Both the position numbers and the translations under genes were made by a program. From positions 1 through 17,322 of the forward strand of contig DAOWEP010000185.1 in NCBI GenBank assembly GCA_030638455.1: a stretch of 17,322 bases of DNA, given 5' to 3'. Source of the DNA: Gammaproteobacteria bacterium (GTDB lineage Bacteria; Pseudomonadota; Gammaproteobacteria; DAOWEP01). How positions within the stretch are numbered: the stretch's first letter is position 1; every line of letters begins with the position of its first letter. Of this stretch, positions 1 through 7,194 are shown piece by piece. The notes beneath the pieces are model-generated. The model worked only from the letters and a program-made list of their open reading frames with translations, had not been told where the DNA came from and searched no databases.

Positions 1-1
1 A

Positions 2-121
2 ATCACAAATCTTCGTTTTGGTAACGGCGTTATAGATCTTGCCTTTCGTCGACACCCAAATGATGTCGGTATTAACATCTTGCGGAAAGAAGGTGATATC
101 GATGTCGCGGTGTTTATGTAA
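2..121 (+). CDS. C-terminal end of a probable amylo-alpha-1,6-glucosidase-like (glycogen debranching) protein, partial
   Basis: An open frame enters from the left edge and runs 39 codons to a TAA at 119-121. The visible tail contains the stretches NGVIDLAFRRH and NILRKEGDIDVAVFM. From memory these resemble the beta-rich C-terminal end of bacterial amylo-alpha-1,6-glucosidase / glycogen debranching family proteins, which often end in a 'VDLRF...VLRREGDV.V.V' pattern. With only the tail visible, no catalytic residue can be checked, so the assignment is tentative. The gene converges on the DUF2065 gene, with only 17 bases between the two stop codons. No terminator hairpin is visible in that gap. 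Confidence 0.45.
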   Translation: MTNLRFGNGVIDLAFRRHPNDVGINILRKEGDIDVAVFM

Positions 122-138
122 ATACCAGAAGTTTACAC

Positions 139-321
139 TTAACGGATAAAATACAGCAGACTCAACCCGGCTATCATGCTAATCAAGCCGGATATCCTGA
201 GTGACCGGTCATCCATGCTGGCCATTTGGGTCATGACCTTGCGCATTCCATCCGGGGTCAGGAATGGCAGGATGCCTTCCAGCACCAACACCAAAGCAAT
301 TGCTGCCAGCAAATCCTGCAT
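139..321 (-). CDS. DUF2065 (YjeT-like) small inner-membrane protein
   Basis: This 60-residue protein has two hydrophobic stretches (about residues 4-21 and 44-58) separated by a polar loop, so a small two-helix membrane protein is likely. The motif EGILPFLTPDGMRK is typical of the DUF2065/YjeT family, whose members are usually about 60 residues long and lie directly after hflC. Function is unknown. It starts 19 bases after the hflC stop, so it is probably the last gene of the hfl operon. The only purine-rich ribosome binding candidate (AAGGA) is about 15 bases from the ATG, which suggests weak or coupled translation. In E. coli purA follows; here the next gene is unrelated and convergent. Confidence 0.85.
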   Translation of the reverse strand: MQDLLAAIALVLVLEGILPFLTPDGMRKVMTQMASMDDRSLRISGLISMIAGLSLLYFIR

Positions 322-340
322 CCTGACGTCTGCTTTTCCT

Positions 341-1213
341 TTAACGCTTTAGCTGAGAACCATTAAAGTATTGAAAGAACTCCGAGTCTGGTTCCAGTAC
401 GAGAATATCGTCCTTACTGTTAAATGTACTCTTGTATGCCAACAGGCTACGGTAAAATTTATAGAATTCTGCATTCTTACCATAAGCCTTTGCGTAAGTC
501 TCTGTTGCTATCGCATCCCCGGCACCACGAATCTCCTCTGCTTCACGTTTAGCACTCGCCAACAGCTCGGTACGCTTTCGATCAGCCTTCGCATGGATGA
601 TTTTTGAATCCTTTTCACCCTCGGCACGGAACTCCTTGGCGATACGATCACGCTCTACCCGCATACGTTCAAAAACTGACTCACGGACATTGACGGGTAA
701 CTCAATTTGTTTTACCCGAACATCCACAATCTCGATCCCGAACTCTTGTACCTTGCTGTCTGCACTAGTCGTAACGTTGTACATAATTTCTTCACGTTGA
801 CCTGAAACCACCTCTTTGATAGTGCGGTTCCCCAGCTCAGCCTGCAGGGCATTTTTTATGATTTGCGCCATACGAATGGACGCGTCTCTTTCCCTGCCAC
901 CAAATGAACGATAGAAATCTTCTACATTACTGATACGCCACTTGACAAAATAGTCCACCATGACGTTTTTCTTTTCACCCGTCAGTATCTGCTCCGGTTT
1001 TGAGTCCAGTGTTAATATGCGCCTGTCAAACTTTTTGACATTGTTAATAAACGGAATCATAAAATGAACCCCGGCTTCATAATCAGAACGCACAATCTCA
1101 CCCAGCCTGAAAAGCATGGCCTTTTCCCGTTCATCCACTATAAACACTGATAACCAGACAAGCAGTGATATCGCGGCAATTGCGAATACTCCTAACATTC
1201 TTGTTGCTGGCAT
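341..1213 (-). CDS. hflC: HflC, SPFH-domain subunit of the HflKC-FtsH membrane complex
   Basis: HflC pairs with HflK in the inner membrane. Together they form a large periplasmic SPFH assembly around the FtsH protease that modulates its access to membrane and regulatory substrates. The 290-residue product has one N-terminal membrane helix (about residues 7-26), then an SPFH/band-7 domain beginning FIVDEREKAML, and a charged helical stretch around RMRVERDRIAKEFRAEGEKD that is typical of the family. The length matches non-enteric HflC (about 290) rather than E. coli (334). I chose the ATG at 1213 because a G-rich Shine-Dalgarno (AGGGGGGG) lies about eight bases upstream and the start then falls one base after the hflK stop codon. 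A longer start at 1243 would overlap hflK. Transcription is almost certainly shared with hflK. Confidence 0.95.
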   Translation of the reverse strand: MPATRMLGVFAIAAISLLVWLSVFIVDEREKAMLFRLGEIVRSDYEAGVHFMIPFINNVKKFDRRILTLDSKPEQILTGEKKNVMVDYFVKWRISNVEDFYRSFGGRERDASIRMAQIIKNALQAELGNRTIKEVVSGQREEIMYNVTTSADSKVQEFGIEIVDVRVKQIELPVNVRESVFERMRVERDRIAKEFRAEGEKDSKIIHAKADRKRTELLASAKREAEEIRGAGDAIATETYAKAYGKNAEFYKFYRSLLAYKSTFNSKDDILVLEPDSEFFQYFNGSQLKR

Positions 1214-1214
1214 C

Positions 1215-2405
1215 TTAACGTCCCCCCCTACCACGCACATCAAGCGGCCTGCTTATTGTGCGGGAATTCAAATTTGATCTAAGTCTGCTGGTATTGTTAC
1301 TTAACTCACGCAAGGTGTTTTTATCTAGTGTCTTGCTACCATCGCCTTTCATCAGTCGGTCCAACGGCAAATACATGATACTTCCACCGTTATCCACCTT
1401 GATCATTACCTTGCTTGAGTTCGACAGTACCGCCTCCATTGTCTCTATATACATACGCACACGGGTAATTTCCGGGGCCTTGGTATATTCTTTCAAGGTT
1501 TGCAGAAAACGGCTTGTCTCACCTCGGGATCTTTCTATTACTTCCCGCTTGTAGCCCTCTGCTTCCTGAACCAGACTTTGAGCATCACCCTCTGCCTTCG
1601 GGATGATATCTCTCTCGTATGCTTCCGCCTGTTTCTTGTATCTATCCTTGTCTTCTCGTGCCTTAATCGCATCTTCAAAGGCACTCTGTACTTCCTGTGG
1701 CGGCTGGGTGCTCTCGAGATTCACCTTGGTTACGATCAGACCCGTTTGATATTTATCCAGAATGGCCTGAACACTTTTCTCTGTATCATTCACCAGTAAA
1801 TCACGACCGCCACCCAGACTGATGATCTCATCCAATGTCTTTGCACCCACAACTTCTCGCAATGCACTTTCAGTAGCTTCTTTTAGTGTGTAATCAGGGT
1901 CACGAACCTTGAACAGATAATCTTCTGCACTTTTAACCTGATATTGCACTGATAGTTCTGCCTGTAGCAGGTTTTCATCTTTTGTTAACATTTGCGACCT
2001 GTGTGATGCAGTACGCAAGGCATCTACATTCACCTTTTCTACATCTTCAATCGGGTACGGGATCTGCCAGTGTGGCCCAGGGCCAGTGGTCTCACTATAT
2101 TCACCAAACCGCAGGACAACGCCACGTTCGGCAGGGTCAATAATATAGATGCCGGTAATAATCCAGACGGCAAATGCAATGGCGATCAACAGGCCAAACC
2201 CGAATTTACCCGGCACACTTACACTCCCACCTCCTGAGCCTCCACCTATGGAGCCATTTCCCTTTTTCCCCTTGCCCCCCATAAAATTATTGAACTTGTC
2301 CTGCATCTTTTTGATGAGTTCATCCAGGTCTGGTGGACCGTCCTGTTTGTTACCTGATCCCCAGGGATTTTTATCTTTTCCGCCGCCCGGTTCATTCCAA
2401 GACAT
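1215..2405 (-). CDS. hflK: HflK, SPFH-domain subunit of the HflKC-FtsH membrane complex
   Basis: HflK is the partner of HflC in the FtsH-associated membrane complex. The 396-residue product begins with the family signature MSWNEPGGG...NPWG, followed by a Gly/Lys-rich cytoplasmic segment (residues 40-65). A single membrane helix spans about residues 67-89, and the SPFH domain starts at IIDPAERGVVLRFGEY. A charged coiled-coil-like region follows (about 245-310, including AIKAREDKDRYKKQAEAYERD broken here only by my quotation limit). The C-terminal tail is Ser/Asn/Arg-rich. The start is supported by GGAG at 2416-2419, ten bases upstream of the ATG. The gene is 92 bases downstream of hflX and abuts hflC. 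Confidence 0.95.
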   Translation of the reverse strand: MSWNEPGGGKDKNPWGSGNKQDGPPDLDELIKKMQDKFNNFMGGKGKKGNGSIGGGSGGGSVSVPGKFGFGLLIAIAFAVWIITGIYIIDPAERGVVLRFGEYSETTGPGPHWQIPYPIEDVEKVNVDALRTASHRSQMLTKDENLLQAELSVQYQVKSAEDYLFKVRDPDYTLKEATESALREVVGAKTLDEIISLGGGRDLLVNDTEKSVQAILDKYQTGLIVTKVNLESTQPPQEVQSAFEDAIKAREDKDRYKKQAEAYERDIIPKAEGDAQSLVQEAEGYKREVIERSRGETSRFLQTLKEYTKAPEITRVRMYIETMEAVLSNSSKVMIKVDNGGSIMYLPLDRLMKGDGSKTLDKNTLRELSNNTSRLRSNLNSRTISRPLDVRGRGGR

Positions 2406-2458
2406 TATAATAGGACTCCAGTTAGTTAATTAATGTGTGAGTGGTTAATTATTGATCT

Positions 2459-2485
2459 GCCGACTGATGCCGGCTAAAGGTTGGC
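2459..2485 (-). other. Two mutually exclusive short hairpins in the hflX-hflK spacer
   Basis: On the plus strand GCCGAC (2459-2464) can pair with GCCGGC (2469-2474) around a 4-base loop with one G-T pair. The same GCCGGC can instead pair with GTTGGC (2480-2485), again using G-T pairs. On the minus strand, the transcribed one, the first stem is also possible with a G-U pair. No run of T follows on the minus strand, so it does not look like an intrinsic terminator. It may be a processing or stability element between hflX and hflK, or chance. Confidence 0.25.
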
Positions 2486-2497
2486 ATTTTATGGGTA

Positions 2498-3877
2498 CTA
2501 AGCGTGTCTAGCAAGGAGTTCTTCCTGTTCCGACAGAAACTCAAGGGTTATCCCTTCACGCTTCTGTATTTGCTCAAGGTTATTTCTTGATATTTTGAGG
2601 TTCAGTAGATAATCGCCATTCTGCAGATGTTCTTCTTCAGATACAGCCCCTTGCTCATATAACAATGCTCTAACTCTCCCTTGATCTGCGGGTAAAGTCA
2701 CCTGTCCCAGCACCACATCATGAAGCAGATGTTCCTCCAATGCCTGCCGTAACAGATCAAGCCCCTCTCCTGTATTGGCGGAAAGCCAGATACGCCAGAT
2801 TTCACCTTCACTGTTCCGGTCAATTCGTGGTTCTGCGCCGGAAAGATCAATCTTGTTATAGACCTGTATCTGTGGAACGGTATCGGCTCCGATTTGTGCA
2901 AGCACATCATTTACCTGCTCAATATAGGCATTGTGCTCTTCATCACTGGAGTCGATTACATGCAGCAACAAATTTGCCTGACTGGTTTCTTCTAATGTAG
3001 AACGGAAGGCCTCTACCAGATCATGCGGCAGGTGCCGGATAAATCCAACGGTGTCTGCCAATACAACAGATTCTCCCGGTAATGACGGTAGCGTTAGGCG
3101 CCTCAGTGTAGGGTCCAGCGTTGCAAACAACTGATCAGCAACATAGACATCTGCACTGGTTAAACAATTAAATAATGTGGACTTTCCTGCATTGGTATAA
3201 CCCACCAGTGAAACCGTTGGCACATCGGCCCGACGACGCGCGCGGCTACCCATATCTCGCTGCTTACGGACTTTTACAAGTCTGCGTTTTAGTTGTTTGA
3301 TACGGTTACCCAATAACCGACGGTCGGTTTCCAACTGGGTTTCACCAGGGCCACGTAAACCGATCCCGCCCTTTTGGCGTTCCAGATGGGTCCATCCACG
3401 CACCAGGCGGGTAGATAAATGGTTCAACTGCGCCAGTTCTACTTGCAGCTTGCCCTCAAAGGAGCGGGCACGCTGCGCAAAGATATCCAGAATCAACCCA
3501 GTGCGATCCAGCACCCTGCATTTTAAGGCACCTTCAAGATTGCGTTCCTGGGAGGGACTAAGAGAATGATTGAACAGCACAAGTTCAGCCTTGTGTTGCT
3601 CAATCAGTTGACTGATTTCTTCTACTTTACCGCTACCAATAAAATAACGGGAATCGGGAGCATTACGTGTACCCTGAACAACCTCTACAATCTGTGCACC
3701 CGCAGACAGCGCGAGTTCCTGAAACTCTTGCAGGTCTTCACCTTCCTGTCGTTGGGGCTGCTGTTGAGAATGCTGATGTTGTAAATAGTGCCGGGACTTA
3801 CGTAGATACTGGCCTTCAGATTGAAGGTTAAGGTGCACCAGTATCGCCCTTTCACCACTCCTGGGGCGATCAAACAA
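2498..3877 (-). CDS. hflX: HflX, ribosome-associated GTPase
   Basis: HflX is a GTPase that binds 50S and 70S ribosomes and splits stalled ribosomes under stress. The 459-residue product has the N-terminal HflX domain (to about residue 200), including the motif GGIGLRGPGETQLETDRR. The G domain follows with G1 GYTNAGKST (226-234), the TLDPT switch (253-257), G3 DTVGF (275-279), G4 NKID (341-344) and SANTG (366-370). The start is TTG at 3877, with a good Shine-Dalgarno AAGGGG seven bases upstream; the start MFDRP..GERAILVH matches family starts. A Gln/His-rich segment (about residues 29-45) is inserted near the N-terminus, making the protein longer than E. coli HflX (426). It lies 47 bases after hfq, as in the classical hfq-hflX-hflK-hflC operon. 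Confidence 0.96.
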   Translation of the reverse strand: MFDRPRSGERAILVHLNLQSEGQYLRKSRHYLQHQHSQQQPQRQEGEDLQEFQELALSAGAQIVEVVQGTRNAPDSRYFIGSGKVEEISQLIEQHKAELVLFNHSLSPSQERNLEGALKCRVLDRTGLILDIFAQRARSFEGKLQVELAQLNHLSTRLVRGWTHLERQKGGIGLRGPGETQLETDRRLLGNRIKQLKRRLVKVRKQRDMGSRARRRADVPTVSLVGYTNAGKSTLFNCLTSADVYVADQLFATLDPTLRRLTLPSLPGESVVLADTVGFIRHLPHDLVEAFRSTLEETSQANLLLHVIDSSDEEHNAYIEQVNDVLAQIGADTVPQIQVYNKIDLSGAEPRIDRNSEGEIWRIWLSANTGEGLDLLRQALEEHLLHDVVLGQVTLPADQGRVRALLYEQGAVSEEEHLQNGDYLLNLKISRNNLEQIQKREGITLEFLSEQEELLARHA

Positions 3878-3884
3878 ATGCGTA

Positions 3885-3904
3885 CCCCTTGCCCTTATGA
3901 AGGG
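3885..3904 (-). promoter_or_regulatory. hflX ribosome binding site with overlapping alternative hairpins
   Basis: On the minus strand the hflX Shine-Dalgarno AAGGGG (plus-strand 3885-3890) is preceded by CCCTT-CAT-AAGGG (plus-strand 3892-3904), a perfect 5-bp stem with a 3-base loop. The same upstream CCCTT can alternatively pair with the AAGGG of the Shine-Dalgarno itself. The two pairings exclude each other, so one exposes and the other hides the ribosome binding site. The pairings are seen directly; any regulatory role is inferred. Confidence 0.35.
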
Positions 3905-3924
3905 TTAAAAAAGCAGGGGTTACT

Positions 3925-4176
3925 TCAGGAATTTCCTGACCCATCGTCGCTTGAATCTGATGCTGATATTTTGACATTTCTCGCCGGTACTACTGTTGAA
4001 ATTGCATGTTTGTATACCATCTGGCTTACGGTATTTTTCAATAAAATGACAAATTGATCAAATGACTCAATTTGCCCTTGAAGCTTGATTCCATTCACCA
4101 AAAAAATCGAAACTGGAATGCGCTCTTTACGCAGGGCATTTAAAAAAGGCTCCTGTAGTGATTGCCCTTTAGACAT
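3925..4176 (-). CDS. hfq: Hfq, RNA chaperone
   Basis: Hfq forms a hexameric Sm-like ring that pairs small RNAs with mRNAs. The 83-residue product has the Sm1 region (about 20-46, with GIKLQGQIESFDQFVILL) and the Sm2 motif YKHAISTVVP (55-64). Residues known to contact RNA are present: Q8 and Y55-K56-H57, with a basic rim patch R16-K17-E18-R19. The C-terminal tail is short, acidic and Ser-rich (SASDSSDDGSGNS), shorter than in E. coli (102 residues in total). The start is clear: AAGGAG at 4184-4189 lies seven bases upstream of the ATG. It stands between miaA and hflX as in E. coli. Confidence 0.98.
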   Translation of the reverse strand: MSKGQSLQEPFLNALRKERIPVSIFLVNGIKLQGQIESFDQFVILLKNTVSQMVYKHAISTVVPARNVKISASDSSDDGSGNS

Positions 4177-4199
4177 ATCTGTTCTCCTTCTTTCTTATT

Positions 4200-4205
4200 A
4201 TTATA
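4200..4205 (-). promoter_or_regulatory. Possible -10 element (TATAAT) upstream of hfq
   Basis: The 95-base gap between miaA and hfq is AT-rich and contains a perfect TATAAT on the minus strand, which would give a leader of about 20 bases before the hfq ATG. No convincing -35 hexamer lies 16-18 bases upstream. hfq is known to have its own promoters inside this operon in E. coli, so an internal promoter is plausible, but the sequence support is weak because the whole stretch is AT-rich. Confidence 0.3.
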
Positions 4206-4271
4206 TTAAAAATAGGGTTATTAATCCGATAACTTATTTAAGTGTAACATACTGGACACTAATCATCCGCC

Positions 4272-5219
4272 TTAAAAACTGATATCTTTCAATAATTTCA
4301 ACACTTTATCATGGGTCTTGGGGTCGCCTGACTCAAACCATTGAGTTTGGCTTTCTGAACGTAACCAGGTCATCTGCCGCTTGGCCAGTTGCCGAGTCGC
4401 GATAATACCCCTTTCGACCAACTCTTCATATGTAAGGTCACCTTCCAGATATTTCAATACCTGACGGTAACCCACTGCCCGCATGGAGGGTAAATCGGCA
4501 TCCAGACCGCGATCCTTTAAGCTGCTGACCTCCTCAATAAGGCCCTCATCCAGCATATGCCGAAAACGTTGCGCAATCCTCTCATGCAACACGCCCCGAT
4601 CATCTGGAGCGATGACCAGTTTGGTCAACTGGTAGGGTAAAACTGACCCGGAATCCTCATTTTGAATGTCCGTCATACTACGCCCGGTAATCTCATATAT
4701 TTCCAGCGCACGCTGAATTCGCTGCGGATCATTAGGGTGTATTCGCTCTGCCGATACCGGGTCAATTTCACGAAGCTGTTCATGCATGGCTTCCCAACCC
4801 TGGCTACTGGCAGCTTTTTCGATTTGCTCTCGTATTTCCGGGTCTGCTGATGGCAACTCTGAGAGACCGTGTTGCAAGGCACGAAAATACAACATGGTGC
4901 CGCCGGTTAGTAAGGGTATGCGTCCGACCTCTGTTATCTGCTTCATTTCACGCAAGGCATCTTCACGGAACTGTGCCGCGGAGTAGGCTTCTGAAGGATC
5001 GATAATATCGATCAGTCGATGCGGTGCAATTTCCAGAATAGCCGGAGCGGGCTTGGCGGTACCAATATCCATACCCCGGTAGACCATGGCGGAATCAACA
5101 CTGATGATATCGCATGGAAATTTCTGCGCCAGTTCAACGGCCAGATCTGTTTTACCACTAGCCGTAGGACCCATGAGAAAAATGGCAGGGGGTAATTCAG
5201 CGGACAATCTATTGCCCAC
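4272..5219 (-). CDS. miaA: MiaA, tRNA dimethylallyltransferase
   Basis: MiaA transfers a dimethylallyl group from dimethylallyl diphosphate to N6 of adenosine 37 in tRNAs reading UNN codons. The P-loop FLMGPTASGKT is followed by the family motifs IISVDSAMVYRGMDIGTAKP (in part), PHRLIDIIDP and TGGTMLYFRAL, and near the C-terminus by the RQLAKRQMTWLR motif. From GTG at 5219 the product is 315 residues, close to E. coli MiaA (316). A TTG at 5207, one base past the mutL stop, would give 311 residues. The first ATG in frame (5276) lies deep inside mutL, has no Shine-Dalgarno, and adds residues unlike the family, so I rejected it. Neither short start has a strong ribosome binding site; translation is probably coupled to mutL, whose 3' end it overlaps. 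Confidence 0.95.
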   Translation of the reverse strand: MGNRLSAELPPAIFLMGPTASGKTDLAVELAQKFPCDIISVDSAMVYRGMDIGTAKPAPAILEIAPHRLIDIIDPSEAYSAAQFREDALREMKQITEVGRIPLLTGGTMLYFRALQHGLSELPSADPEIREQIEKAASSQGWEAMHEQLREIDPVSAERIHPNDPQRIQRALEIYEITGRSMTDIQNEDSGSVLPYQLTKLVIAPDDRGVLHERIAQRFRHMLDEGLIEEVSSLKDRGLDADLPSMRAVGYRQVLKYLEGDLTYEELVERGIIATRQLAKRQMTWLRSESQTQWFESGDPKTHDKVLKLLKDISF

Positions 5220-7050
5220 GCATAAAGAGTTTGTCGAGTTCCTGCATACTGAGCTGACGCCACGTCGGCCTGCCATGGTTACATTGACCGCTACGCTCGG
5301 TCATTTCCATATCACGTAATAGCGCATTCATTTCCGCAATGTTTAACTGGCGGTTGGCACGTACAGAGGCATGACAGGCCATGGTAGACAGAATTTCATT
5401 CTGTTCGTCCTGCAAACGCTTGCTGCTGCCATATGTGATCAAGTCTGAAAGAACATCGCGGACCAATGTCGGTACATCGGCATCCCTGAAGAGTCCGGGC
5501 ACCTGTCTTATCATTATCGATTCCGGGCCTGCCTGGTCTACTTCAAAACCAAGCTCGGTAAATACTGAGGCATATTCTTCAACTACATTTGCCTCTTGTG
5601 TGCTGACGTTCATCGTAACGGGAACCAGCAATGGCTGGGAACGAATGCCATCACCGGCCTGCGCCTGCTTCAGTCGCTCATAGGTAATGCGCTCGTGTGC
5701 AGCATGCATGTCTACAATTACCAGGCCTTCTGCATTTTGCGCAAGTACGTACACACCATGTAGCTGCGCAATCGCAAACCCGAGTGGCGGGATCTCTTCC
5801 TTACCTTCATTTATTACGCCAGCATCTGCACTTTCATTCCCCTTTTCTACATACAGGGCATCATACGAAGCCATGTGTTCCTGCACTGGCAGACCCATTG
5901 ACCGCTGCCCCCCATATGCAATAGATGCAGCATGAGCAACGGCCTGATTTTCTTCAACCCGGGACGATGCCCCTGTTGCAATCACCCGACCAACCCCCTG
6001 CCCTGAAACCGCCCCTGTAACCAGGATGGGCTCCGCACTTTCGGCATCAGGCCGTACACCTGCAAGTGCGTCATATACACTACGGTAGATAAAATTATGC
6101 ACATGCCTGCTTTCCCTAAAACGTACTTCATGTTTGGCTGGATGCGCATTCACATCCACTAACGAAGGATCAACTTCAAGATAGAGTACAAATGCAGGAT
6201 GACGTCCATGATACAGGACATCGCGATAGGCCTGACGAATGGCATGACTCACCAGCTTGTCCTTCACCATCCGGCCATTGACAAAGAAGTGCTGCATATC
6301 CGTTTGGCTTCTTGAAAAAACCGGTAACGCGATCCAGCCCCAAAGGAACATACCGGCAGCTTCAACATCCAGCGGTACCGCATGTTCCAGAAAATCCTTT
6401 CCACATACCTCGGTAATCCTGCGCTCCCTTGCCTCAGCGCTAGATGCAACACCAAACTGATGTACCAGTCGCTTGTTATGTGTAACACGAATACCTGCAT
6501 TAAAGTGGCTCAAGGCAAGGCGCTTGACCACGGTTTCAATATGCGTAAATTCGGTTTTGTCCGTACGCAGGAACTTGCGTCTCGCAGGTGTATTATAAAA
6601 AAGATCACGGACGGTTACGGTTGTACCTTGTGGGTGTGCGGCAGGCCTTACATCCAACTCTTTGCCATGATCATCTCCCTGAATCTCCCATGCCGACTCA
6701 CCCTGCTTCGCCTTTGAGATTAGTGTTAGTCGCGAAACCGACCCAATACTGGGAAGTGCCTCGCCACGAAACCCCAGACTGGAAACCTTTTCAAGCTCTT
6801 CAAGACTGCTGATCTTGCTGGTGGCATGTCGGTTCAATGCCAGTGCCAGCTCATCTTTTGGAATACCGTGGCCATTATCACGGATCTGAATCAGCTTTTT
6901 ACCGCCCTGTTCGATTTCTATATCAATCTGACTGGCACCAGCATCGAGACTGTTCTCCAGCAACTCCTTGATCACAGAGGAAGGCCGCTCTACTACCTCA
7001 CCGGCAGCAATCTGGTTTATTAAATGGGAGGGCAGTTTCCGGATCGGCAT
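5209..7050 (-). CDS. mutL: MutL, mismatch repair protein with endonuclease-type C-terminal domain
   Basis: MutL links mismatch recognition by MutS to strand removal. The N-terminal GHKL ATPase carries ELLENSLDAGA (29-39), DNGHG (58-62) and GFRGEAL (93-99), then DVNAHPAKHEVRF (299-311). A variable linker (about 335-420) leads to the dimerisation domain. This domain contains DMHAAHERITYER (447-459), ACHASVR (558-564) and QCNHGRPT (589-596), which correspond to the metal-binding nicking motifs of endonuclease MutL proteins such as that of Pseudomonas, and which E. coli MutL lacks. The start is the ATG at 7050 (MPIRKLP, 613 residues); a TTG five codons upstream gives an unusual N-terminus. No clear Shine-Dalgarno is visible. 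The 3' end overlaps the likely miaA start. Confidence 0.97.
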   Translation of the reverse strand: MPIRKLPSHLINQIAAGEVVERPSSVIKELLENSLDAGASQIDIEIEQGGKKLIQIRDNGHGIPKDELALALNRHATSKISSLEELEKVSSLGFRGEALPSIGSVSRLTLISKAKQGESAWEIQGDDHGKELDVRPAAHPQGTTVTVRDLFYNTPARRKFLRTDKTEFTHIETVVKRLALSHFNAGIRVTHNKRLVHQFGVASSAEARERRITEVCGKDFLEHAVPLDVEAAGMFLWGWIALPVFSRSQTDMQHFFVNGRMVKDKLVSHAIRQAYRDVLYHGRHPAFVLYLEVDPSLVDVNAHPAKHEVRFRESRHVHNFIYRSVYDALAGVRPDAESAEPILVTGAVSGQGVGRVIATGASSRVEENQAVAHAASIAYGGQRSMGLPVQEHMASYDALYVEKGNESADAGVINEGKEEIPPLGFAIAQLHGVYVLAQNAEGLVIVDMHAAHERITYERLKQAQAGDGIRSQPLLVPVTMNVSTQEANVVEEYASVFTELGFEVDQAGPESIMIRQVPGLFRDADVPTLVRDVLSDLITYGSSKRLQDEQNEILSTMACHASVRANRQLNIAEMNALLRDMEMTERSGQCNHGRPTWRQLSMQELDKLFMRGQ

Positions 7051-7100
7051 GATGCTATTAACCAATATAATTTAATATTATTTTGGCTAATCGTATCACT

Positions 7101-7129
7101 TTTATACCTTACTTAACATGGGTACTTAA
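7101..7129 (-). promoter_or_regulatory. Candidate sigma-70-type promoter for mutL
   Basis: On the minus strand TTAAGT (plus 7124-7129; three of six bases match the -35 consensus) and TATAAA (plus 7101-7106; five of six match the -10) are separated by exactly 17 bases. The gap between the amidase gene and mutL is 144 bases, one of the longer gaps in the block, so an internal promoter here is reasonable. The expected leader would be about 40-45 bases. This is pattern matching only. Confidence 0.35.
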
Positions 7130-7194
7130 CTCGGGTAATAAACATCTGCACTGAAGAGAATCAGAAAATATAACAACAATATCAAGGGGTTATA

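Noticed and set aside
1214..1243. Longer HflC start adding ten residues upstream of the ATG at 1213.
   Set aside because: It would overlap hflK and lacks a Shine-Dalgarno, while the ATG at 1213 has a strong G-rich one.
7051..7065. TTG start five codons upstream of the mutL ATG, and the matching TTG upstream of pgi (14941-14955).
   Set aside because: Both add residues not found in the families. The downstream ATGs give the usual N-termini MPIRKLP and MPKPTS.
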